The translations under genes and the position numbers were made by a program. Source: Boswellia sacra (lineage: Eukaryota; Streptophyta; Magnoliopsida; Sapindales; Burseraceae). From it: a stretch of 64,000 nt of DNA. Shown here one piece after another: positions 47,049-59,600 of this stretch. The first letter of the stretch is position 1; every line of letters starts with the position of its first letter. A model generated the notes under the pieces. That model did no database searches. It was not told the origin of the DNA and saw nothing but the letters and a program-made list of their open reading frames with translations. The DNA lies in contig SNVD02002402.1 of the NCBI GenBank assembly GCA_013180625.2, positions 103,827-167,826 of the forward strand, written 5' to 3'.

Positions 47049-49408
47049 CTAATTATAGGTACTGCAGGAGAGAAGTTCTAAGAGACAACTACATCTGTTG
47101 TCATGATCTTTTACTCCTTGTGCTATGTCGACATTTGAAGCGGAGGTTTTTGATTCCTCTCCCGTTTCAACGTTTAAACGGGATGTATGTGATATCTCAT
47201 CTCCTCGTGTTGTGTTAACATCTACAGCTGTTTGTGCTCCCTCACCTTCTTCCATTTTGTTGATATCTACACCGGCTATGTGTGACATCTCTGTCTCTGA
47301 CTCTGGCATGTTTTTGCTTTTATAGTAGAAGAGCATTGATATGCCTGAGTAGTAGCACAAGTTGACGGAAGTGACAATTGTTAGCCTCTTGTAGTACTCG
47401 TCCAGGCGACTGTCATTCACGGTGGTACCGAACAATTCCTTGTTTACATAAACACTTAACATGTTACTGAAACTTCCAAGTCCAATAACTAAAGCATTAA
47501 TTGCTGATACATAGTATTTTCTTGATTGAGGGAACTGGAACATATTAAACATGAATTCATCGAGTCCATCTTGAGCAAGTCCCTCCATAAAACCCAACAA
47601 GCAGAACTGTGGAAGGAGCCAGAAGGTGTCCAGTTCGTAGTATAGATCGCAGCTCCCGCAACATGATTTGTTCACGAAACGTGCTTCCAACCTACGAACC
47701 TCAACGCGCCATGCAACAATAAAGCATGCTATAGATAGCAGCATTCCAATCCAGATTCTGAATAATGCAGCCTTTTTTAGTTTATCTTTCTCATTCACTC
47801 CATCTTTTGAAAACCATTTGGAACATAACTTATCAAACAAATAAGAGATCATTACACGTGACATTGACTGAAGTACAACGAAATAAGGGAGCAATTTTGA
47901 ACGCTTCGTATATTGTGCTTGCCAAGGAAAAAAGGTCCTCCCTGCTGATAAAACCAAACCAAACAAAAGGAAGGTAGTCCACAAAAACACCATCTTTCGA
48001 AAATATTTAAACTTCTTTTTGTGTTGCGTTTGTCTTTCTTCTAGAGTAAGCGTAGTGGAATCTTTGTCTTGCTTTCTGTCATTCAAATAATTAATAAGAT
48101 AATAAGCAACGAATGGTGATTTTTTTTTTTTTCTAATTACGAGGGGGACAGGCAGGGATCTTACCTCTTGTAGTTTTTGATTTTGGCTAGGAAGGCCTTA
48201 AGATCAGCTAATCCTACAGAATGGTAAAATCTAACAGTACCACACAAGAACAAAATGAGACTACATCCAGTCGCCCATGCCGTGACTTTGAAAATGATAT
48301 CTAGCGTTTTGCAACTGTAATAATGGTATGATACGAATGCAGCAACTGCACTAAGACACCAGACAACGCGGCACCACACATCTTTTCGAGCTATCGCCTG
48401 ATCCAGAGCCTCCTTGTCCTGCTTTTCTTGGTCCGGAGCCTCCTTGTCCTGCTTTTCTTGATGATCCCGCCCATGTTTTATAAATTCATCAACAATAAAT
48501 TCTCGTATAAGAGGCCGCACTCCAGCTTGACCCACTGCCAATAGGAGAATCCCCGTTATGCTATATCCAGAAATCAATCCAAGTTGAGGCGATCTAACCC
48601 ATAATAAAAGTAGAAATAATCCCTGCAAAAACATTCAATGTGTTGATTAATCAACTTTGGTTACGGTTTGGCGCATAGCAAACACTTGAAAATTTAATTT
48701 TCAGTTACGGAAGGTTTTGCAGTCAAGGTGCAATACAGAACTTTCCCTTCAAGAATATGGTTCAGGAAATGCTTTCCACTATGCCTTAGCTTGTTAGTTA
48801 ACATATGTGAAAATTATGCGAGTGGAACTGATTAATCCCAAATATTCAAATGTTACCAACAAAACATACTTACACCGATATAGAAGAGAGCCGAAACTGA
48901 GATAACCATGAAGCGTGCAAAGAGGGCCCTCGAGATGACAATCATAACGATCTCTAATAAAGCTGATACTCCCTTCTGAGTCATCGCAACTATTGCAGCG
49001 TTCAGCAGCTCTTTATCCACTTGAGGGTAAAACAAGTATGTTATCAATAAACCCAGGATGGAATAATTTATCAACTTGTCACTGAACAGCAAGCCTGGAA
49101 AATAATAAAATTAGGCAACTTGAAATTAATCACTTTCAGATCAAGGGTGCCGGCACGCAATACTGTAATGTAATTCCCTTTTTCCAGGTTTTTCCAGCAA
49201 TCAGAGATCGAGCTAGTCATGAACCGAAATGATGCAAGCATGCAATGGAAGTGCAAAATAAAGACAAGTGAGAATGGTTTCGGTTAGCAAAATGTTATAT
49301 ACCTGAGGCAAACAAGACACCCTTACAGAAACAGAAGTAATAGCATACCCACTCTCTCCAGATTTTGGAAAATATTGAGGTTTTCGATGAATTATTACTT
49401 GGAGACAT
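47049..49408 (-). CDS. NRT1/PTR family (NPF) transporter, intact four-exon gene
   Basis: Exons on the minus strand are 49408-49303, 49094-48874, 48622-48165 and 48075-47049. All introns are GT-AG and the phases join cleanly into 604 codons including the stop (603 residues), a usual NPF length. Exon 2 gives the first membrane spans (LINYSILGLLITYL). Exon 3 holds LLLAVGQAGVRPLIREFIVDEF, the NPF GQGGxxP...DQF region, then a charged loop with two QEKQDKEAP-type repeats. Exon 4 has FGLVLSAGRTFFPW, then LLPQFCLLGFMEGLAQDGLDEF and further spans, ending in a hydrophilic tail with VDVN repeats. The family couples proton entry to uptake of nitrate, peptides or hormones across plasma or vacuolar membranes. 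The ExxER motif of segment 1 is replaced by LFSDK, so coupling may differ. The substrate and closest subfamily are uncertain. The start is supported by the conserved MSPSxxSS beginning in paralogues. Confidence 0.88.
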
Positions 49409-49487
49409 TTTGGTTTTGCAGAGGAAATCAGGGTTCCCAAGTTCTTCTCTTTTGCTTATATGTGTGATGACAAAAAGGTTTAAAGCA

Positions 49488-49495
49488 TATTTATA
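49488..49495 (-). promoter_or_regulatory. Putative TATA box of the intact NPF gene
   Basis: The minus strand reads GAGTATAAATATG, 80 bp upstream of the ATG at 49408, which leaves a leader of about 50 bases. Copy A has a TATA at a similar place. Confidence 0.5.
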
Positions 49496-51260
49496 CTCGA
49501 AACTAACTTCAAAAGATGGGATAAGGATTCTGTCTAATCACATCCTTATAAAAAAATGAGGTAAAGCTGAGATAAGCGGAGGATTGTAATTCTATAATAT
49601 GGTGATGGTGGAAATAAGCATGTTAACTTCAGAGATGCAAAGATATTAACTCAACCACGCCTAAATTTGCAGTACATTTCATACTTTTCTACAATTTACT
49701 GAAACCTTACGTAACCACATACAATTTGAAAGGGCTTAAAAATTACATTACATAACCGCATAGATTTGAAAGGGTTTAAGAATTATTTTTCTTATATCAG
49801 TCGAATGTCAAATTTTATATTAAAATAATATTTAAAATGGAGTGAATATCATAAAAATTCTAATATCTTGTACAACAATCCAATTTTACTTTATTTATGA
49901 TGTTTCTAAGAGTAATTTATGTGTTTCCAAAATATTAAAGCTTTAAAAAGTTTAAACTACTATTCTTTAATAATTAACTTTATAACTTAAACTTTTAGCT
50001 CAAGCCATATTTTTAACATAATTTAGAATCAAAATGATCAAGTAATCTTAATTTTTTTTTTGATCAAGTATGTGTTTGAGCTAACTCATTGTTAAGTATG
50101 TTAATTTTTTTATTGGAAATAAATAATTTAGATTTTATTAGAATTATATTTATATTTCACTTGATTTACATAATGGTTACTTTCCCTAATTTTTTTAGCA
50201 GATAAATGCAACTTATTATCTAAATACATTTTTTATAAAGTGTATAGATCAAAATGTTGGATTTTGTAAATCTTTGATGGTAGTAATAATTATATTAACA
50301 ATATCCATATATTAAAAAGAATATATCAATTATATATAAATATATACTGAGGTCTCTTGAAAATCAATTAAAAAAACGAACATTAAAACTGTCTCTTTCT
50401 TACTATAATCTAATGAGATTCTTATGTTTCTCTTTAATTTTTTTGAAATTTGTTTATTTACTTTATATATATATATATGTGACTGAGAGAGAGGGGGAGA
50501 GAGGAAATACACGTATTTTTATCACATGATCACGTCACATGGTTATGCAAAGGACGACAAACATCCTGACGAAGACATGAATTTTGGAGTACATTTCACA
50601 TAATTTTAATAAGAACTACTGAATTCCCGTATCGGGTTCGGCTACAATACTGCTGATGTATGGGTACTTCAAATTTCAAATTTGTATAAAAGTTATAAAT
50701 AAATGTGTAAAAATTATAAATAAATATGTAAAAATTATAAATAAATATGTAAAAGTTGTAAATACGACTTTTATATATTTATTTACAATTTTCACAACTT
50801 TTACACATTCGTTAAAGAAAAGTTGTATTTACAATTTTTATACACTGATTGATAACTTTTACACATTTATTTATAACTTTTATACAATTTTGAAAAATTG
50901 ATGTACCGGTACATCAGGTATAGTAGCCAAACCCATATCCTTCCCATATCATCATTAAGAGCATATAAACCATATTTATTGTTTGTTGAACATTGAATGG
51001 CTGCCTCCAAAGATAAATTCTCCCAATAATTATTAAATATTAATTAATGATAAGAATTAGATCCTTAGTTTAGTTTGATTTTTATATAGTTAATAAAACA
51101 TTTAACCCAAAAGTTTAATTAAGTTCAATCATTTCTAAGTAATCAAAACATACTAAAAATGTAAGGAAATGAGTGGATCACGTTGTAATCAACAAATATA
51201 AAGGTACAAACAAACGTGAGTTTTATATATGCGAGCTTCTTTCTTCAATTATTGCTCTTG
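49496..51260. other. Upstream flank of the intact NPF gene
   Basis: No gene is seen. Segment 51160-51255 matches the far-upstream flank of other copies (atgagtggatcacgttgtaa, then gagcttctttcttcaattat). A foldback element lies at 50636-50933. Confidence 0.5.
50636..50933. mobile_element. MULE-like foldback MITE, about 298 bp
   Basis: The arms are GGTTCGGCTACAATACTG and, inverted, TTTGGCTACTATACCTGA. The flanks cccgtatcg and cccatatcc agree at 7 of 9 positions, consistent with a 9-bp MULE duplication. The interior consists of inverted blocks of tataaaaattataaataaa. It resembles the MITE at 28992-29233. Confidence 0.6.
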
Positions 51261-52600
51261 GCACTATAAGAAAATGGGTCTTTTACCGCGGGCCGAAACC
51301 GCGGTAAAAGGCTTTCTACGGTAGGCCTACGGCGGTTTAAGTCCGCCGTATAAAATGGCGCTGTAAAAAATATTTTTACTTTTTACTACGGGCTTATAGC
51401 CCGCCATAAAGATTTGTGGTCTGGTCCAATTCTTTTACGGCGGGCCTTTGAATAGTCAAATCATTTCATTAAAAGATAAGAAAGATTAAGAAAAAAAAAA
51501 TTCTAGTACCTTATTCGTTATCCTTAATTGCTACCCAAAACTTTACTAAAGTAGATGTCTTTGAATTAAAAGGCCAAAAACTTGGAGTGCCAATAATCCC
51601 ACAAATGAATGGTAATAAGCTTAACCTTTTACTTTTCATAACAACACACGTCTTTGCATTGTATGTGGAACATCGTAAAGTTAAGTCTTTGTAAAGTACC
51701 CATCAAAGCATGCAAGAATAAATGAATAAGTGAATAACCTAAGCATAAAAATAAATGAACAATAAACTGAAATAAATAATAATTACTATTTGTATTAACA
51801 TATAAAGAAGTAATATGATTGTTGTTCTTGTTGTTCTGTTCTTTGTTAAGTTGTAATCCCTTCAAATATCTTCTATAATGGTTATTCAAGAAAGATTTTA
51901 ATTTCATGACTGCCGGCCTCATCCAAACCTGTAACCTACCTAAGATTTCAAGTTCCAGTTATGGAATGGACTATTAGGGTTTCTTCTTTCTTTTAATCTT
52001 CAATTTTATTTTTTAAGTATTGTATGTTGTTGGCTTGCTTATGTTATTGTTATTAGTTTTTGTGGAGTTTGAATTTTGGGTCGAGTCTGATTTTGTACAT
52101 TATTGCTTGATCAGCTTAGGTTCCCAACAGTGAATTCTCTCGGTAGCTTGGTGATGGTTGTGCTCATCCATAGGTATGTGGCCTATTCTAGTCACATGAA
52201 TACGCGCTTACAATTTTTTATGTGCTCTTAAATATTTCAAAATACCTTCCATTCTTAAGAAAATTATTTCTGGAAAGTACTTGCAATCAGTATTCCTTTT
52301 TATTTTATTTTATTTTTATGTTTCCCTTCAGTCTTTCAGCAATTGCAAAGAAAAGGCCTACATATTTTGGACGCATTTTGCCAGTTTTACTTGGTATGGA
52401 TGCTCCTCATTCTGTCATTGAGGGAATGCATATTTCTAGTGCACATTATGCTCTAAAAAAATTCCCTTCTCACCTGTTTGAAATGCCATGATAAAATTAA
52501 TTTCTTAAGAGTTAATGCCTTCTTCATATGCTCCTTGCATATTTTTATCTTTCCTCATTTTGCCAATTGTGTGGTTAAATTTCCTTGAGATTTTTGTTTA
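51261..52600. mobile_element. CACTA (En/Spm) element end, partial
   Basis: The terminus CACTATAAGAAAATGGG fits the CACTA consensus CACTACAAGAAAA. It is followed by GC-rich subterminal repeats built on ccgcggtaaaa, ctacggcgggc and ggcccgccgta (51290-51450). The opposite end was not found in the window, so the right limit is arbitrary and the element is probably truncated by the Copia fragment that follows. No transposase was recognised. It lies in the upstream flank of the NPF gene. Confidence 0.7.
52092..52491 (+). pseudogene. Captured symplekin (TSS/ESP4-like) exon fragment
   Basis: After an acceptor-like TTCCCTTCAG at 52322-52331, the plus frame reads SLSAIAKKRPTYFGRILPV, then VIEGMHISSAHYALKK. 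This is the N-terminal HEAT region of plant symplekin, a scaffold of the pre-mRNA 3'-end processing complex, recognised from general knowledge of that protein. The frame leaves the homology after ALKK and stops at 52490. An earlier piece near 52115-52170 (VNSLGSLVMVVLIHR ending in R|GTATGT) may be the preceding exon. It is a fragment with no promoter or remaining exons, inside or next to the CACTA remnant. Confidence 0.6.
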
Positions 52601-52611
52601 CTTCAATTGAT

Positions 52612-53560
52612 TTAGAGAAGTTTCTTTATGATATTGCTCCTTTTTTCAACGCTGTAGCTATCCGGCATGTTGCTTTCGCCTCTTAGTACTTCATCCAATC
52701 CTAGGTTGCGCGATAAAGCCAACATCTTCATCCTCCAAATAGCAAAGTCTTTGCTACCATCAAGCTTCTCAATCTCGTACTTGCTAGTTGATGCAACCAT
52801 CACATGAATTTCTTCGAACACTTCTTGTACTGCGCAGCTACGAGTCAGGACTTTTATTGAATACCTGTCTTGCTGAGAACTTTTGGCCACCAAAGATCCC
52901 CAAACAGTTGTAACCACGCTCTAATACCAATTTGTTATGAAGAAGAGTGGCACACATACTCACAAGAGGCTTAATACAGAATTTAACTAGGAGTTTTAAC
53001 ACACAACCAAGCAAAATAAATTGAAGTAAGAACACAAGAACACAAGAATTTATACTATTTTAGACCATAAAACATGATCCTGTGTCTAGTTACTGGTGAT
53101 GATCAATCCATTATAGTGAAAAACAAGAGTGTTTACGGGGACAACTAGAAGAAATTTAGTTTCTTTCTCTCAAAGAAACTCCCAATCTCTCTAAACCCTA
53201 ACTCTGCTCTTATTGTCTCTTCTCTCAGACTTCTTTGACCTATTTTACACTAGAAACACATCTCTTATTTATAATCCAAAGCTTATAGGCCAATTACTTA
53301 CGTGACAAGCAATCTTGATTGTACCAGGAAACAAACCCGTGGTTCAATGCCACTAAACTCGCGCTCCTGCGTGAACTCTCTACCCAGATGCATCCGCAAA
53401 CCCAGAATCGATGCTTTTGCGCAAGACCATTTGCGATGGCATCAAGTTGCTGTCTTTGTATGTCTGACAATGCATCTGATGTGCATATGGCGCTCTGGCG
53501 CTACTCCAACTACGCGCCTACGCAACTTCTTTGCCTGCACTACACAAATTGAGCCACGGA
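52612..53560 (-). mobile_element. Truncated Copia: 5' LTR, primer-binding site and gag start
   Basis: On the minus strand an LTR ends TTCTTCATAACA near 52935. It is followed by TTGGTATTAGAGCGTGG, a variant Met-tRNA primer-binding site, and then a gag start (ASTSKYEIEKLDGSKDFAIW, continuing RMKMLALSRNLGLDEVL). The frame stops at 52612 and no protease or polymerase follows, so the 3' part is gone. The LTR contains TATAAATAAGAG near 53260-53275. Its upstream limit is approximate, and the LTR has a GC-rich segment at 53330-53560. The WRMKM gag type differs from the complete Copia at 39694. Confidence 0.75.
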
Positions 53561-53639
53561 CTTTATAATAAATAAAATTAATATTTTACAGTTATTGAGT
53601 CTGATAGTGTAGAATTAATGATTAATGATAATTGGATCT

Positions 53640-54800
53640 TATTTCTAACTCTAATACTATTATGATCAAATGTAGGTGAAGTGATTATGATTTCATCGGG
53701 GAGAGCCTAAATAATATTAAAGGCAAAGAAATTCTTAATTACATGTTTACTCAAGCTTTTTTTATCCAGATCTAGCAGATGAAGATTAACTAACACAAAT
53801 ACCATCCCTTAAGATTTTTATTGCAACTTGACGTGAAGAGTGATTTGAGGAGACTGGCAATATTCTTCATCCTTGAGGATGTTAAGGTAGAGAGAGTGAA
53901 AGAGGCATAAATGAGAAGAAAAATAGGGATAGTATTGGAATTTTCTTTAATAGTATTTTAGTAATAAAGTAATTAATTAAGAAATGAGTCATCGGCATAA
54001 TTTTGGGTGCAAATAGCTCCACCACACTAGATAAATATGTAAATCATTTATTTCAAAAACTTAAATATTATTTTTATATAAATTTTTATTTATTTACAAA
54101 ATACTAAATATTTATCTAGTTATATAATCTTGGATATTATATTAAAAATTTTAAACTACTGTTATCAAATAGTAGTACTATACTTACAAATTTTATATAT
54201 AAATTGATGTAATATTATTTAGTTATTCAGATATCTATAACCATTCATTAAATTAGTTAACTTGGTATATATATTGGCTGCCCTAATCATGTTAAACATA
54301 TCGATTTATATATAAGAGTTTGTATAAAAAAATTATAAAACCATCATTTTTTATTTTTTTTATTAGAGTGTAAAATGCTTACCCTATGTATCAATTTAAG
54401 TTTAGTGATTTTTTTTTTTTTTAATATTTAACTCTCTGCATAACATCAACTTTTATATCAAGTCGTTTTGTAATTATATCAATTTAAGTATTTTTTTTAA
54501 TCTCTCTTTATTTTCAATTAAAACTTATATACATTTTACTAATAAAAGAATTAGATATTGAGATATTTAAATAACTTTAACGATTAAATGCGTCGACTGT
54601 AAATATTTATATCTCTGTTTTATATATTTTAGTAGTTTGGTTTCTTGGAATAATAGGTACTTATTTGGATCAATTATGTGTGATAAAATAGGTAAGTTTC
54701 GAAACATTAAAAATAGGAAGATATTAACTGACACGTGTTGTGTGAAGATTTTCGTTTTTAAAGTTTCAGTCCAATGGAATCACTGACTACTGTTTCAGTC
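53640..54800 (-). repeat. Dispersed repeat copy R4, inverted
   Basis: This is the reverse complement of the R family at 8270, 25860 and 30601 (ttatccagatctagcagatg, gaggagactggcaatattct, tgacacgtgttgtgtgaaga). It lacks the ~600-bp and ~2.2-kb insertions of other copies and so serves as an empty-site reference. Confidence 0.75.
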
Positions 54801-56397
54801 GCTATGCTCTTTGTAGGACACGTATTATATATTCTCTTGAAAATAAGAATCCAATTTACATAAAGATAGTTTTAATGTATGTAATCAAAGCATATATTAA
54901 GCTCTAAAAAATTATTTAAATTCTCTTGAAAATAGTATAAATTTTATAAAACTTTATGAATTCTATCGAAAATTGTATAAAAAATATCAAATACATAAAT
55001 TTTAAGTAAATCTGTACAGTTTTTAAAGATTTAATATATGTCTTTACAGTAAAACTTTATAACTCAGGTAGATAGTAATAATCTCAATATTAATTATGTC
55101 ATTTATTAATGACAAAATAATTTTAATTATTTTTATAAATTAATTAATTAAGATGATAAATTGATAATATGATTATTTAAATATCAAATTAAAAGTGCAA
55201 TCGTCCAATAAATCACAATTCCTATAAAAAAGATTAAAAAAATATGTTGTCATTAACCTTCCTTATATGTACAGGATGACCTTGAGATAAAGACACAGGA
55301 GATCCATATATTAGCCTATCAATAACGCCACTTGGTCTATTATGATAAAAAGAAAACTAGAAAAGTATATTTTAGTTGGTGCCCTACATTGCTCTTGTCT
55401 TTACCGCAGAATGACCCCCTATCCGAACAATTACAATATCTGTCGACAAATATCTAAGACAACTTTTCATTTTCCAAGCTAGCATACGGGACCCTTATGC
55501 AGAAAAGTCTTTGGTGACGTAGTCTTCGTCAATATGCTTTGCCTTGTTTTGCGTCATTGCATGCGATATTAAATGAGATGCTCTATCAACAATTATTTTT
55601 TATACTATCATTTTTATACTATTTGATCTGAAAAATTAGCAATGAATAAATAAAAATAAAAATATTAAATTATATTGTATTATAATTATCCTTCTATAGT
55701 AGTAGAGCCAGCTATTTGACTCCATTGAAACAAATTGAGACATTAAAAAACTTATTCATAAAAAATCAAGAACATGATATTTATTATTAGATTTATATAT
55801 TTTCTCATCTTAAAAAGATTGTTTAATTAAGAACTCAAAAGAAAAAATATTTATAAACTATAAAAAAATAGTAGTTCGAAAGTAGTCTTATATTTATTTA
55901 TAGGATTCAATTAATATCAATAAAAATATTAATAATATTTCATATATAATATTTTTTTAATTATAAGTACTAAAACATAGTATAAAGAAAAACTTGATAG
56001 AAGACTAAGTTATTGTAATTAAATTCTTAACTTGAATGTTTAATAAATTGATAAATTAATATGGGATTTTGTAAATTAAAAAAATATTATGATATTAATT
56101 AATTATATATTAAAGTTTAATAGCTAATATAGATAACTATTGTTGAACCTGTTAAGAGTAAAAATGATTATAAGATCGATTCGAAATTTAAATCATCTAA
56201 AATATAAGAAAGATTTGTTGTGTTAAAATACAAATTGGAGAGGAATATATGAAATTTTGCAAATTCAATGAGGGCATCACTATTTGGCTTCGCCCTTACT
56301 CATCTAATAATATTTTTTTTATCTTAGATCGTATAAAATTTTAATTGCAAATAAAGCATAAGGCTAAATATGTAATAAGCTTTCAACATTAAAAAAA

Positions 56398-56439
<42 letters not shown>

Positions 56440-57050
56440 TTTTCTAACGTTGATATATGCTTTTGTGAAAGTGAGGGTAACGCTCCATTTTCAAACAGCA
56501 AGAGCGACGCTGTTATTTGAAACTTAAATTTTAAAATTAATCATTTGACTATTATACACTTAATTTGACTTTCATGTCTCTGTCAACTTTCCTCTTCGAC
56601 ATCAAACTTTTCAAATCGATTAAACTATGGTGGAGGCTCACCGAACCGACTATAAATCTATAATTAATTGATCTTGGTCCTTTTCGGAGAAGTATAATAA
56701 TTAATTAGTCAAACAGAAGAGATCAAATGATGAGACCCATAGAGTTTGGTTATTTTTTAAGTCCAATGATTTTGATGCCTATATTGTCATTGGATGTGAC
56801 ATGACGCCTACTTTTTTGTTCGAATTTTTTCTAGAATTTTAAATATAGTTTCACAACAAAATAACTATTTTATTTGAGAAATAATTATTTTTTAAATAAT
56901 ATTGATTCAAGATTATTCTGGAAATTGCATTATTTTATAAGATAATTTTAGTATTCTGGCAGCACATAATGAAATCTTCAAGTCGTTAGATTATAATTAA
57001 AAAGGGACAGCTTCTCCAACCATTTTCAACTCTCTTTGACTCGTGTCGCA
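54801..57050. other. AT-rich DNA with an inverted NPF proximal promoter remnant
   Basis: No gene is seen. Segment 55380-55580 is the reverse complement of 19490-19700, the flank just upstream of the exon 1 relic (phrases caattacaatatctgtcgac and ttccaagctagcatacggga). Coding exons would be expected just right of it on the plus strand, but none are there. An (AT)n tract lies at 56402-56440. Confidence 0.55.
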
Positions 57051-58670
57051 TATAATTATGCATGGGATGGTCCCATCATCTGTGGAAATTACTTAATATA
57101 GTCAATTATTGCTCAAAGGAAAGTGCAAATTTTCTTTCTGGTCAAATATAATTAAAACACGTAAGAATTAGAAAAAAAAAAAAGGAAAGATAAGGTGAAA
57201 GTAGGCAAAAGCAATAATTGAAGAAACAGGCTGACCTTGTTTGTATATCTTTCTCCATCATTGACGTCTCACCCCTTCGTGTTCCACGCATCTCCTTCGT
57301 TTTCCACAAAATATCCTATTATAGTTATCTAGTTATAATTCATATCCTTTACTGTTCGTATTATGATTGAATATATTAAAATTTGATATTCTATGTTCGA
57401 AGTCACGTGTTTTAATTCAAATATTTTATAAGTTTGTTTTTCTGAATTTGGGATTTTTAGGGTGTGTTTTTTTTGTTTCATGTGTTTTTGTTTCTAAAAT
57501 AATTTAGAAAATGAATTTCTATGATTTAGAGAATGTATTTTAAATAAAGGATATGCGTTTGGAAATGAATTCGTAAAATACAAATTTAGAAATTGTTTTA
57601 AGAATATGTGTTTGAAAATGAATTCTTGAGCTGAAATTTTGAAAACAAAAACAAAAGATATGTGTTTGAAAATGAATTATTGATATAAAATGGAGAGAGA
57701 AGAAGAAAATAAAAGATAAAAACAGAGAGAGAAAAGTTAGAGAGAGATGAATTTGAACTCCAAAAATGTTAAAAATAATGTTTTATGAAAACATATTACA
57801 AAAATAGAAAAGAATACGTTTTGCAAGAATTCTATACTCCGAAAATGGAAAACAGTTTTTTGGAAACAAGAAAGAACATAACCCTAATTTCTTCGTAAAT
57901 TTTATCTTTTTGCAAACTTTTTGATAAGCTCAAGTTTTGCTATTTACCACAATAAAGATGAATAAAGAAGCCAAACACAACAGGACGGCAATACGAATAT
58001 GAATAATACTTCACAGACTGAGTCAAATATAACAGGAAAGAAAAAAAAAATTGAAGATCTAGACTGCTTAATTTTGACAAGAACCCTAAGAGATGTGGAT
58101 ATTGCTATGCAATTCTCATGTGTATAGATATGGACTTGTTACATGACAACCCTGATAGCCATGGTGTGGTGAGGCTTCGTCCTCGCAACACCGTTAGAAC
58201 CTTGGCACATGCAGTCCATGCAACTTATTTAACACGTACAGTTCACTTTAAGTAGTACATGCAGCTTACTCACGTAACACATGCAGCCCACTCGTGTTCA
58301 CTCGTGTGTCAACTCTGCTCAACTCATGCGCAACTCATCTCTCACGCACTACACGTTTTGATTTGTTTTAAGCTCACACGTTTGGCTTGTTTGTTCCCGT
58401 ATTTTCAGGGCAGTTACCGTAAGCTTAGGAAATGATTAATTTACATGTGCTCTTGAGCTTATATAAAGACTGATGTACTTCGTTTCTTTCACTTGAATAA
58501 AATTCTTGCTTTGTTTCCTAAGAGCTGAACTTATGAGATTCATAAGTAGCAAATTAACGCCTTCTCTCTAGTGACAGAAAGGATTCAATACTTATCTTAA
58601 CGATAGAAGAGGAAGAAAAATATCTTTTCAGCAGGGCGAATTGTTTAATGCACATAGTAAATTAATTAAT
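57050..58670. repeat. NPF far-upstream flank repeat U1, inverted, with insertions
   Basis: It shares blocks with 58775-59600 and 60110-60910 (gcaataattgaagaaacagg, ctttctccatcattgacgtc, accacaataaagatgaataa). The last phrase is the complement of the flank at 29630 and 34310. Inside are a foldback at 57459-57895 (gggtgtgttttttttgtttc against acaagaaagaacataaccct) and a ~370-bp LTR-like insert at 58150-58520 with TTATATAAAG and AATAAA signals. No coding sequence is seen. Confidence 0.55.
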
Positions 58671-58774
58671 ATCTTCTGAGGAAAAAAAATCTCTGTCTAT
58701 TAATACATCATTTCAAATTGAATAGGGAACCGCTATTTAATTTCCCTTTCCTTGCCTCAAGTGCGGCAATAATT

Positions 58775-59600
58775 GTGCATGCTATGGTCCCATCGTCTGT
58801 GGAAATTGATTAATATAATAAAGTCTTGTCATTTCAAATTTTTGTTTCTAGTCAAATATAATACGATAATAATTAAGAAAAAACAACAGGAAAAATAAGG
58901 TGAACGTAGCCAAAAGCAATAATTGAGGAAAGAAGCTCACCTTGTTTGTATCTTTCTCCATCATTGGCGTCTCACCCCTGTAGCTTGTCCCTTAATTATT
59001 TGTAACGTGTTCCACGCATCTCCTTCGTTTTCCACAAAACATTCTACTATAAATAGTTATATCATATCCTTTAATGTTAGTATTATGATCGATATTATAA
59101 AAATTTGATATTTCATATTCCAAGTCGTGTTTTAATTCATATATTTTATTAGTTTGTTCTTGTAAATATGGGATTCCTAGTTTTTTCCTAAATTATATAT
59201 TTTTGCAAACTTTTTGACGAGCTCAAGTTTTGCTATTTAACTACCACAACAAAGATGAAGAAATAAGCCAAATATAACAGCAAAGCAATAGAAAAGTATG
59301 TCATATATTTTATACGTCATTTAAAACTATCAAAATCTAAATGATTTCCACGGATATTGCTATGCAATTCTTGTGCATAGATATGGACTTGTTATGTGAC
59401 GACCTTAGGAGTAGAACTTATGGGATTCATTATAGCAAATTAATGCCATTTTCGATGGTGATGGAATGACTTTAATACTTATCTTAAGTTGCTGATAGAA
59501 GATGGAAGAAAAGTATCTTTTAGTTTATGCAAGGGCAAGTTATTTAATGCCGTTAGTAAATTAATTAAATATCTTATAGAAGAATAAAGTAGCACTAAAG
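58775..59600. repeat. NPF far-upstream flank repeat U2, inverted
   Basis: Paralogue of U1 without the two insertions. At the LTR-like insert site it reads gacgaccttaggagtagaac continuously. No gene is seen. Confidence 0.5.

Noticed and set aside
47125..47325. Plus-strand ORF of 66 codons, also at 63074-63274
   Set aside because: It is antisense to the NPF C-terminal tail and is conserved only because the sense strand is coding.
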